A stretch of 64,000 nt of DNA from Struthio camelus (lineage: Eukaryota; Chordata; Aves; Struthioniformes; Struthionidae): assembly GCF_040807025.1 (NCBI RefSeq), contig NC_090967.1, positions 4,214,001 through 4,278,000 of the forward strand. Reading direction: 5' to 3'. A model generated the notes under the pieces. The model was not told the origin of the DNA and did not search any database. It saw nothing but the letters and a program-made list of their open reading frames with translations. The position numbers and the translations under genes are program-made. Below are positions 48,081 to 64,000 of this stretch, in pieces (the first letter of the stretch is position 1; each line of letters opens with the position of its first letter).

Positions 48081-50764
48081 TGAGCTCCTGTTTTAATTCC
48101 CCCTCCCTCCCCTGCTGTAGAAATAGGCAGCAAACCCCCCAGAACACAACAGCAGCCCATAGTTTTTCATATGTCATTTGAAATTTCATATCCCAGACCT
48201 AAACGAACCTGTGCAGTCTTAAACCTCTTTGGTATCTAACTGTCACTTAAGTGATAACACTAGCCTGCAACCCCAGCTCCGGTGAGTCATGTATCCCGAC
48301 CACATGGATGGGGGGGGATGAACAAGCCCTTCAGATATTTTTAAAGTGCTGATGTGAACCAGTTTTATGTCAGCCTCAACTGCTCAACATTTCTCACTTT
48401 ATGGTCAAGACAAATTAGCACATAGAGATACTACGGCCCATCTCGCACACCAGTAAAGCGTTCCCAAGGTGAGAAGTTTGGACCGAATCCTGTATTTCTG
48501 CATTTTTTTTTTTTGTAAGCCAAACAAGAACGTAATTCGGTCCTCAATCCCCCAGCTAACTGAACTTCCAGAGTGAAAACTGCCATAATCCTGAATATAA
48601 CATGCAGAAGGCAAATCGGGGGGACTCCTCAGGGGCTGGGAGTAGCAGCTTAATATTATGACAGTGCTGGATAGGAAACTTTTCTCAGGAATTGGTACTA
48701 ATTTCAGATTTGAAATGAAAAGTATTTAAACACATTCTTGGAGTACATGTGAAGTGGCAGTGAATTGACCAATGCACTTTTAATTAACTTAACGTGAACA
48801 TGTTATAAGAGACCTATATGATAGATTGCTGAAAGCAGTCCTTTATTTTGACAGATTCCACTATGGAATCTGTTAAAAATGGTGCATCCTGTAGAGGAGG
48901 GAAAAAACAAAAAACAAAAAAATCTGCCTGAGTTTCCTCCTTTACGAATAGCAGCCCAACTTGTATTCCTCCCGAGGCTTTCGGGCAGGCCAACGTTAGT
49001 AAACCGGTGACCTTCATGCAAGAAGCCCCGTAGAAAGCACAAAGAACACGATGGTAAGTGCTATAAAAATAAATATATATATATTCTCGTCTTGGCCCCA
49101 TCTGCTGTGATGCGGTACAAGCTAATACCAGCTAAGCCCAGGGAAGCATCCGCCCGTGGCACGTGCAGGGCACCCGGGAAAACGGGAGCTCGCGACGGTG
49201 GTTCGCCCTGCAGAAACAACCGATGGCGGCAGCGGCCTCGGCAGCTGCCTAACTCTGAGCTAATTATAACCCCCCGCCTTAACTAATGAAGCTTAAATAC
49301 TGCGGTTAGGTAGGTGAGCGTGCTGCGATCGCTCATCCCACTACAAAAATACCCTGGCTAAAGATAGGGAGTGCCGCTAGACTGCCGCACCGAAGCGTGC
49401 CGCAGGCTCGCGCTTGTTCAAAGCCCAAAGCCTCTCGCGCGAGACGAGCGCGGTGATCTTCCGGCCGCCGAAACAACCCGGCTGCAGCATCGGGGCCGCC
49501 AGCTCGGGGTCGGGTCCGAGCGAGAAATGCCGTCCAAGACAGTCCCGAGAGTCCGTCCCCCCCCCCCGGCCCCAGAAAACGTTTAGTCCCTGCAGCCCTC
49601 CCGATGGGGACGGGGGGAGAGAGCAAACTGCGTGTGGCCGCCGGGCTCTCGGGGCAGGACCCGTCTCCCCAGGAAACCCTCAGCCACCCGGAAAGGTTGG
49701 TATTTCCCATCTTCTCCTGAGCTTGTGCCCGGGACTCTGCAAGTCAAACGCTCTAAAACAGACCAAGTCGATGCCCCTGAGCAAGGCGGAGGGGGGGGCA
49801 ACAAAACCCCCCTGGTTTATAAAAGTTCCAGGCAGGATATTTTGTGCCTCCGACAGGTTGAGATCTAAGGCCGTCGCCTCCGGGAGCGCAGCGCATCTCT
49901 CCAGGGCGACCAGGGATGAGACGGCAGCAACGGCCGGCAAGGACAAAGCAGCTAGGAACTTGAGACCCTTTTCAGGACGGCGACGAGGGCAAGGCGCAAG
50001 CGCTGGCAGCAGCCTCACCGGGACAGACGCCGCGGGAAAGGGCGGTGGCCCGAAAGCAGGGCCAAAGCGAGAAAACCCAACTCCTTCCCAGACCCCGGAT
50101 TTTTTCCCCAAATATCAGGACTTTCCCCCAAACCTCAGGGACCTTCCCAAAAGCTCCAAGACCTTCCCAGATCCCAGGACCTTGCCCAGACCCCTGGGTC
50201 TTTCCCAAAATGCCTGGACCTTCTCAAACTCTCAGGGACCTTCCCTAGACCCCCGGGACCCTCCCCAGGTTTCCCCCCTCGGAGAGGCGCAGGGGCTTCT
50301 GACACCGCACCGAAGTGCACCAGGGCTGAGTCGTGCCGCAAGGCCCTCCCTGATCCCCCCCCCCAACCCTTCCCAGCCTCCAAAACGCCCCCGGCAGCCC
50401 CAAAAACGGCAGCGCCCCAGGACCAGCACCGAGCATCCCGGTACCCACCGGGCTCCCTCGGCCCCGGAGCATCCTGCTGCCCCAACCCTGCCGGGAGAGC
50501 GTCCGCCAGCATCAGCCACCTCCACCACGGATAACAACAAAAAGCCTCCCCGGGAGCGAGTGCAGGTACCAGCGGGGACCTCTCGCGCCGCTGGGGACCA
50601 GGCGGCCGCGGCGGCCCCGGGTTCAAGGAGCCGGGGCCCGGTCCTGCGCCGCGGCCGCTCTGCCCCGGCTGGCCGCAGGGGAGGAAAATGAGTTGCAGCC
50701 GCCCGCCGAAGCGCCCCGGGTGGGGACCGTCCTGCCCGCTCCCGCGGCATGAAACCAGGCGGCC
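48081..50764. other. Convergent intergenic gap, GC-rich from 49.1 kb
   Basis: From 48.1 to 49.1 kb this is AT-rich with nothing recognised. From 49,100 it becomes strongly GC- and CpG-rich, with a TTTATAAAAG word near 49,814. The long proline- and arginine-rich open frame across 49.4-50.7 kb on the plus strand is compositional. The island is not at the 5' end of any gene I can see: NMRK2 and DAPK3 both end here. Confidence 0.45.
50088..50280. repeat. Degenerate minisatellite, about 20-bp unit
   Basis: GGACCTTCCCA-like words recur about every 20 bases (near 50,148, 50,168, 50,188, 50,207, 50,227, 50,247 and 50,267) with CAGACCCC, AAAGCTCC or similar between. Units are well diverged, so the array is old. 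Confidence 0.7.
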
Positions 50765-52216
50765 GCCCCTTCGCGCAGCAACGTTTTTATTCTGTTAAAA
50801 CGAGAGGGCCCAGGGCTCGCTCCCGGCGAGGGGCAGCGGGACGGGCAGGGAGTTTCCCTTCGCCTCCCCGCAGAGCGCCGAGGGCGAACCGAAGCGGAAG
50901 CAAATGAAAAGGGTATTTGTCACCCTCCGACGAGCCACGGCGCGAGGAAAGCGGGGACCCAGGAGTCCGGGGCCCAGCACCCGGGCGTCAGCGTCCCGCT
51001 GGGCGAATGCGCTCATCTCGAAGGGCCCCGGGGAGACGCTTCCCCCTGCGGCAGCGCCCACGAGGTGCCCGGGGGCATCCGCAAAGGGCTCGGAGCCGCC
51101 GGCCAGGGAGCGCGGGGGAGAGATGGATCCAGCCAGGGAGCAGGGAGAAACACGAGGGCGCCGGGAAGGTCAGAAGGCCACGTGGAGCCACAAACCACAT
51201 TCGGAAAAGACCTTTCCAGCACCTCCGAGACCCTGCATGGACCAGTCCGCCCGCACTGGGGCCAAGGAGTCCCAGGGAAAAGGCACAGCAGGAGGATGAG
51301 GAGGGCCCGACCTGCCGGAGCTCAGCCCAAACCCTCCAAACCTCCAACAAAACGCTAGAAACTCCCCAGGGAGAGGGATGGATTTTGCAAACGGTGAGCT
51401 GCCGCGAGGCTTTCAACGAGGTTTCTCCCCAGGAGCGACCCCGGCGGGCAGGGCGATGCTGCAGCGCAGGGCAGCAGGCAGAGACGGAGATCCCGGACGG
51501 AGAACGGCCCGCGAGAGGAAGGAGACGCCCGTGGGGCGAACGTGGGGCTGGGAGCTCAGCCGCTGCCCGGACGGCCCACGAGAAGGCAAGCGCGAGCGGA
51601 GACCGTGCCCAGCATCTCCCGGCTCTGCGTGCCCTGGAGCATCCCTCGTCTGCTGCCGTGCGGCGAGCGCAGCATCCAGAGGCACGAGAAGACTGCAAAA
51701 AAACAAAAAAAAAAAAGCATGAAGATAGCAGACCGCGAGCCCCAGCCTGGGCAGTTTATCAGTCTGCTCAAGTCCTCTACTGCTGCTACAAGTCAGAGCA
51801 GAAATAGCCTTGGGCCAGGAGCAGGGGGGAAATGTCGGCCAGAGGTCCGAAAATTGAAAATTGGAGAAAAGAAACATCGAGGACGTTTGCTGAAGGCTCT
51901 CAATGGACCAGCTCCTCGGACGAGGAAGGGGCAGAGACACAGAGGTTTCTACAGCGCTGCCTCCCGCGTTAGCACAAACGAAGGATTCGGGAAAGACCAA
52001 CTAGGCCGAAGGGATACCGGGACGGCGTGCCGGGACCACGCTCCTTGGCAGCCACATCGCTACACTAAGAGCTGCTGCAATCTGCTACTGCTCAGGCCAG
52101 TAAAGCTGCTCCGGGCAAATAAGCAAAGCTGGGCCATGGGGGGCTTGGTGTCCCTTCCCCGATGGGCCCCGCGCGCCTCCGCCTTCCCTCCCGACCCGGC
52201 GACGCCGGGGCCCGAC
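50765..52216 (-). other. DAPK3: DAPK3 3' UTR with poly(A) signal
   Basis: On the minus strand the first canonical AATAAA after the stop codon is at 50,786-50,791 (TTTATT on the plus strand), implying a 3' UTR of about 1.45 kb. The region is GC-rich and includes an A-rich tract (plus strand) near 51,697-51,718. Extent is inferred from the signal alone. Confidence 0.55.
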
Positions 52217-58103
<5,887 letters not shown>

Positions 58104-58143
58104 GGCTGCGGGGACCGACGCAGCGCGGCCGCTCCTCGGAAAG

Positions 58144-60170
58144 CTGAAATTTTCCCCGATTTCATATGCAGGAGGAGATGTTGGAGAGGAGCTTCAGATC
58201 AGCACTTGAAAGGAAGAGATAAAACGGGGGTTTTAGGTCCCGGCCGGGCGCAGGTGACCCGGCACCGCCGGACAAGCAGCAGAGCCTCGGCGTGATGCCG
58301 CAGCACCTCCACCGGCAACGAGCCGCCGGCTACGGCCAATCTCGCCCCGTCCCACCAACGGGCGCCAGTCGCGCAGCTCCTGCCCTACCCCACCCCATAG
58401 CACCCCCCTCCCTGACCACCCGTCACCCAAGACCACCCTATAGCCCCCAAACCCAGAGCCGCTACCCCAGCCCACCCCACAGCCTGAAGATGTGCACCCC
58501 CTTCGCCCCCGCGCTGCACCCCATAGCGCCCACACCCGTAGCCGGTGCCCCAGGCCAGCTGATAGACCCCAAATTCGGAGTCCTCTGCACCCCCCCCCCA
58601 ATCCTCAGTCCTACCCCACGGACTGCAAACCCACGGTTCCCAATCTCACTCCCCCACCCCCATCCCCAGGCCCTGCCCCATCCCATCACCCCCAGCCCCA
58701 ACGGCTGCTGCCTCAGCCCACAGTCGCCAGCCCCATCCCATCACCCCCAGCCCCACAGCGACTACCCCAAACCACCCCAGCCCCATGGTCCCATCCCGTC
58801 CCATCACCCCAGACCCACGGACACTGCCCCAGCCCGTCCCAGACCCACGGTCCCATCCCGTCCCATCACCCCAGACCCACGGACACTGCCCCAGCCCGTC
58901 CCAGACCCACGGTCCCACCCCACCCCATCACCCCAGACCCACGGACACTGCCCCAGCCCGTCCCAGACCCACGGTCCCACCCCATCCCATCACCCCAGAC
59001 CCACGGACACTGCCCCAGCCCGTCCCAGACCCACGGTCCCACCCCACCCCATCACCCCAGACCCACGGACACTGCCCCAGCCCGTCCCAGACCCACGGTC
59101 CCACCCCATCCCATCACCCCAGACCCACGGACACTGCCCCAGCCCGTCCCAGACCCACGGTCCCACCCCACCCCATCACCCCAGACCCACGGACACCGCC
59201 CCAGCCCCACGGTCCCACCCCATCGCCCCCAGACCCACGGACACTGCCCCAGCCCATCCCAGACCCACGGTCCCACCCCAGCCCATCGCCCCCAGACCCA
59301 CGGACACCGCCCCAGCCCGTCCCAGACCCACGGTCCTACCCCACCCCATCACCCCAGACCCACGGACACTGCCCCAGCCCATCCCAGACCCACGGACACC
59401 GCCCCAGCCCGTCCCAGACCCACGGTCCTACCCCACCCCATCGCCCCCAGACCCACGGACACTGCCCCAGCCCGTCCCAGACCCACGGTCCCACCCCAGA
59501 CCATCGCCCCCAGACCCACGGACACCGCCCCAGCCCGTCCCAGACCCACGGTCCCACCCCACCCCATCACCCCAGACCCACGGACACCGCCCCAGCCCCA
59601 CGGTCCCACCCCATCGCCCCCAGACCCACGGACACTGCCCCAGCCCATCCCAGACCCACGGTCCCACCCCAGCCCATCGCCCCCAGACCCACGGACACCG
59701 CCCCAGCCCGTCCCAGACCCACGGTCCTACCCCACCCCATCACCCCAGACCCACGGACACTGCCCCAGCCCGTCCCAGACCCACGGTCCCACCCCACCCC
59801 ATCACCCCAGACCCACGGACACTGCCCCAGCCCATCCCAGACCCACGGACACCGCCCCAGCCCGTCCCAGACCCACGGTCCTACCCCACCCCATCACCCC
59901 AGACCCACGGACACTGCCCCAGCCCGTCCCAGACCCACGGTCCCACCCCAGACCATCGCCCCCAGACCCACGGACACCGCCCCAGCCCGTCCCAGACCCA
60001 CGGTCCCACCCCACCCCATCACCCCAGACCCACGGACACCGCCCCAGCCCCACGGTCCCACCCCATCGCCCCCAGACCCACGGACACTGCCCCAGCCCAT
60101 CCCAGCCCCACGGTCCCACCCCATCGCCCCCAGCCCCACGGCCGCGGCCCCGCCGCCCCCCCACCCCCAC
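58144..60170 (-). other. DAPK3: DAPK3 5' leader intron (inferred)
   Basis: A donor on the minus strand (GGGCCCAG|GTGGGG) has its last exon base at 60,171, and an acceptor (TTTTCAG) precedes the coding exon at 58,143. If both are used, this 2.0-kb intron holds the minisatellite. The acceptor's pyrimidine tract is poor, so transcription might instead start close to 58.1-58.2 kb. Confidence 0.45.
58675..60146. repeat. 62-bp C-rich minisatellite with higher-order structure
   Basis: Roughly 22 units of a 62-base repeat, each made of two related halves that share CCCAGACCCACGG: one continues ACACTGCCCCAGCC, the other TCCCACCCCA. Exact 62-base spacing is seen between copies starting 58,817, 58,879, 58,941, 59,003 and 59,065. 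Later units have a ~30-base half-unit missing. A marker half-unit (GGACACCGCCCCAGCCCCAC) occurs at 59,191, 59,582 and 60,034, showing larger blocks of 391 and 452 bases. The left 100 bases are degenerate. The G-rich strand is the DAPK3 sense strand. Because 62 is not a multiple of 3, all plus-strand frames stay open for long distances; this is not coding. Confidence 0.95.
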
Positions 60171-60520
60171 CTGGGCCCGCCGCCGCCGCCCGCGCCGCCG
60201 CCGCCGCCGCCGCATTCCAGCACTGCCGCCCGCCCCGCCCCTCGGCGCCCGCTATTGGCCCGGCCGCCGGATGACGTCACCGCCGCACCCGCCGCCTCAT
60301 TGGCTCCAGCGCGCTAACGGCACCACGCCCTTTCAACGCGGTGGGGGCTCCGGCCTCGCCGCCGCCTCCCCCGGGTCCCCGCGCCGCCCGCGGGCCCGGC
60401 CGCTCCCCGCCGCCGCCGAGACCCACGCGCGGCGGGGGCCCGGCCCAGCTGCGGAAAAACCTGCCGGTTGGGTTAGGCTGGAAGCGAGAGGCCCTGCAGC
60501 CGCCGCCAGCGCCCCAGGCG
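60171..60520 (-). promoter_or_regulatory. DAPK3: CpG-island promoter of DAPK3 with CRE and two CCAAT boxes
   Basis: On the minus strand there are two CCAAT boxes (plus-strand ATTGG at 60,254-60,258 and 60,299-60,303) flanking a perfect palindromic CRE, TGACGTCA, at 60,272-60,279, within dense CpG. No TATA box. The downstream leader would carry the (CGG)n tract at 60,180-60,213. The layout is that of a housekeeping promoter reading towards DAPK3. Confidence 0.65.
60180..60213. repeat. DAPK3: (CCG/CGG)n tract in the presumed DAPK3 leader exon
   Basis: Two runs of CCG units (about 4, then about 7) separated by CGCG on the plus strand, i.e. CGG repeats on the transcribed sense strand. CGG runs in 5' leaders are common at CpG promoters and can vary in length. 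Confidence 0.75.
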
Positions 60521-60554
60521 GGCGCAGCTGGGCCGGGCTGGGCGGGGTTTTGGG

Positions 60555-60610
60555 TTTTTTTTTTTGGGGGGGGGGGGGTTGATTTTGCCCCTGCCTCCCC
60601 CCCCCCCCCC
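60555..60610. repeat. T11-G13 run facing a C14 run
   Basis: T11 (60,555-60,565) and G13 (60,566-60,578) are followed after 18 bases by C14 (60,597-60,610). The G and C runs could pair into a hairpin, or each could form quadruplex or i-motif structures. Run lengths are likely unreliable in assemblies. Confidence 0.85.
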
Positions 60611-61930
60611 GAGCAGCCCCTGCCCTCCTTTCCCCGGGCCACGCAGGTGCGAGCGTCTAAGGCAGAGCCACGCTGCAGCACTGCTGCCAGCGCCCGAAGT
60701 AGGCTGCAGCTTTGCGCCATTGCAGGGCAGGCGCTCCCGGGCTGCCCTTCGACTGCTTGAAAGGGCAGATCTCTAGTCACTGATCTCTGTGACTAGATGC
60801 ACCGCCTCCCCATCCTCCCGCAGGGACCTGACTGACAGGCTACAGGTCTCTGAAGCCTGGGGACCGGCCACCCACCCCTCTGAAGCATCATCTCCCCTTC
60901 TCCGTGACAAGCCTAACAAGGTCAAACCCAACTACGTTACCACCCAGACACCCTCGCGTACCTGCTTCGTTCCCAGCCTGCTGCCTCTCCACCTCTGCTC
61001 CTGGCTTTCTAGGGGCCTCATACTTAGATACGCTCATCTTTGAGGATAAAGCCCAACTCCCCTGCAGCATCACCACACCAAGGGCTTGGCCCCCGTACTA
61101 TGCGGCCCCTGAGCTGCTTTCCTGCTCGGGGTGGGTTACACAAGCCTGTCTGCATCCCTTGTCCCATCAGCGCAGCATCTCTGGTACCTTGTGAGGTTCC
61201 TGACAAAGCGGGCGAGCTAGGCAATACAGACCCAAAGCACTGTGCGCACATCCAGTCTGTCACTGGCTTCCTCCCAGCAGGAGCCCACTGCCACCTAGCG
61301 TTCGCTTTGCTCCCCAAGGAACAGGCTTCATAGCCTCTTCCCATGTAGACAGTCTCCCTGCAACCCCTTTTAAAGTTAAGTTTGGAGCAAACAGTTTGAA
61401 GCAATGCAGCTCTCGAGGAGCCCTAAGCACCAATGCTGGCCAGGTGACTGACAGAGCAGGCTGCCGCCAACAGCAGCCAGACAGCTTGGCTGCTGCTTTA
61501 GGGGAGCCACACGGCTCCTGCAGTTTAATACCCACCAAGAAATTCTGCCCAGCTTCCAACCCACTCCAACCAGGTTATTATCTGCACGCTGCAAAAAAGC
61601 TTCTGACAAGTTAGACACTTTTGTCACAGATGTGACTTTCCTGCTCAGTTTAAAAATTGAAACAAGCAGCTCAGATGCTCTCCGAAGCTTCCCGGACCTT
61701 ATTCCGGGACTGCTGTGTGCTTATTTTACCAACACACTGGAAGCCAGCCCAGTTCACGTGGCCTCTAGTGGCACCCAGCAGGGTGAAGAGCGATGCAAGG
61801 CCCTTTACAGAAGGCCAACAGAGGCCTCAAACAGCCTGCCTGCAAAGAGCTCAGCAGCAAGAAGCAGGAGGGCCCGTCTCCTGCTAGAGAGCACCTCCTC
61901 ATGAAGCAAATCAACCAGGAGCCTATATGA
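60611..61930. other. Intergenic region between DAPK3 and EEF2
   Basis: About 1.3 kb of moderate GC with no recognised exon, repeat or RNA. It separates the EEF2 3' end from the DAPK3 promoter, both on the minus strand. Confidence 0.5.
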
Positions 61931-62550
61931 ATATTCATCACCATATCAAATTTATTATCCCAGTGGCACTAATACATTTGTTGATGTTCATGATGACAAT
62001 CACACTGCACAAGATCTCCCTGCCTTCTAGTTTCTGCCCAACCAGAAATCCCGACAACCCCTCCCCTGAAAACCCACTACAGGCCATTAACCCAAGCAAG
62101 TCCTCTCAATGCACTTAACTTGCTTTGCTTGGTTTGCAATCAGTTGGGCATCGTTACCCCCTTTTTGAGAAATAAGAACTGAGCGCGCCCCTGTACCCCC
62201 CCCACCTTCTGCCTGTCATACACACCCCCAGCAAAATAAAGCAGAGACGCTTTTCCCCCATGAGTCAAATAAATATGGAACCAGGCAACTCTAGTTGCAT
62301 CAAGTGGAAATGTTTTTAGTTACAATGGCACCGAGTGGGGCCCCAGATGAGTCATGTGCAACACAGAAACCTATAAGGCTGAATATCAATGCTTTTTTGT
62401 TGAAAGTCTCAAATCGCTATGAAACTGATTAAGTATAATGCAAAGAGATGGTCACTGCAGTCTACCATTTGCCTGCTGCATTGGTGTTATGCTAGTTAGT
62501 TTTTTCAGAGTCCAACAACAGTGACTGAGTGATGTTGGGGCAGGTGGCTT
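61930..62550 (-). other. EEF2: EEF2 3' UTR with poly(A) signal
   Basis: AATAAA on the minus strand is at 61,951-61,956 (TTTATT on the plus strand), about 600 bases after the stop codon; cleavage would be around 61,930. It is the only canonical signal seen between the stop and that point. Confidence 0.65.

Positions 62551-64000
<1,450 letters not shown>

Noticed and set aside
49414-50691. 425-codon proline/arginine-rich open frame on the plus strand
   Set aside because: High GC removes stop codons. Part of it is the ~20-bp minisatellite, there is no known domain, and the frame crosses repeat units without period-3 constraint.
58292-60582. Very long overlapping open frames (510-696 codons) in all three plus-strand frames, rich in P, T, H and R
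   Set aside because: They are produced by the 62-bp C-rich minisatellite, which has few stop triplets on this strand; the unit is not a multiple of 3, so every frame reads through. No start context, splice sites or family similarity.

Overview
The window looks like a piece of a bird genome, or at least a sauropsid one. It holds four vertebrate protein genes with spliced, GT-AG bounded exons and two CR1-type LINE tails, one ending in the ATTCTGTGAT-like 3' terminus typical of avian CR1. GC-rich gene blocks alternate with AT-rich stretches. The gene order, ATCAY(+) - NMRK2(+) - DAPK3(-) - EEF2(-), is the one I know from human 19p13.3 (in chicken, the chromosome 28 region), so this is a conserved syntenic block rather than a foreign or mobile region.

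Layout. 1-10,390: upstream flank with no recognisable intact gene. It has a CpG-rich island with a TATA box (4.2-5.3 kb), a CR1 fragment (5.76-5.97 kb) and a decayed C2H2 zinc-finger fossil on the minus strand (about 6.25-6.43 kb). 10,390-29,165: ATCAY (caytaxin), with a CpG promoter, a probable noncoding first exon ending at 10,875, twelve coding exons (12,750-24,362; 361 aa) and a long AT-rich 3' UTR. 29.2-40.3 kb: AT-rich intergenic DNA with one CR1. 40.3-48.1 kb: NMRK2 (nicotinamide riboside kinase 2), seven coding exons, 200 aa. It has a TATA/MEF2/E-box upstream region and, in intron 1, a separate CpG island with CCAAT, E2F-like and CHR-like motifs. 48.1-50.78 kb: the convergent gap between NMRK2 and DAPK3, very GC-rich, with an old ~20-bp minisatellite. 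50.79-60.5 kb: DAPK3 (ZIP kinase) on the minus strand, eight coding exons, 456 aa. Its 5' intron carries a 62-bp minisatellite with higher-order structure, and its first coding intron carries a promoter-like cassette. 61.93-64.0 kb: the 3' end of EEF2 (minus strand), the last 190 residues including the diphthamide histidine.

The genes do not form a pathway. Caytaxin is a neuronal CRAL-TRIO adaptor, NMRK2 makes NMN in muscle for NAD+, DAPK3 is a Ser/Thr kinase of contractility and cell death, and EEF2 is the ribosomal translocase. All coding joins were worked out by hand from reading-frame continuity and family knowledge, and total lengths agree with the known proteins. I found no undescribed multi-gene system. 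The most notable non-coding structures are the DAPK3 minisatellite, the two intronic promoter-like clusters and the zinc-finger fossil.
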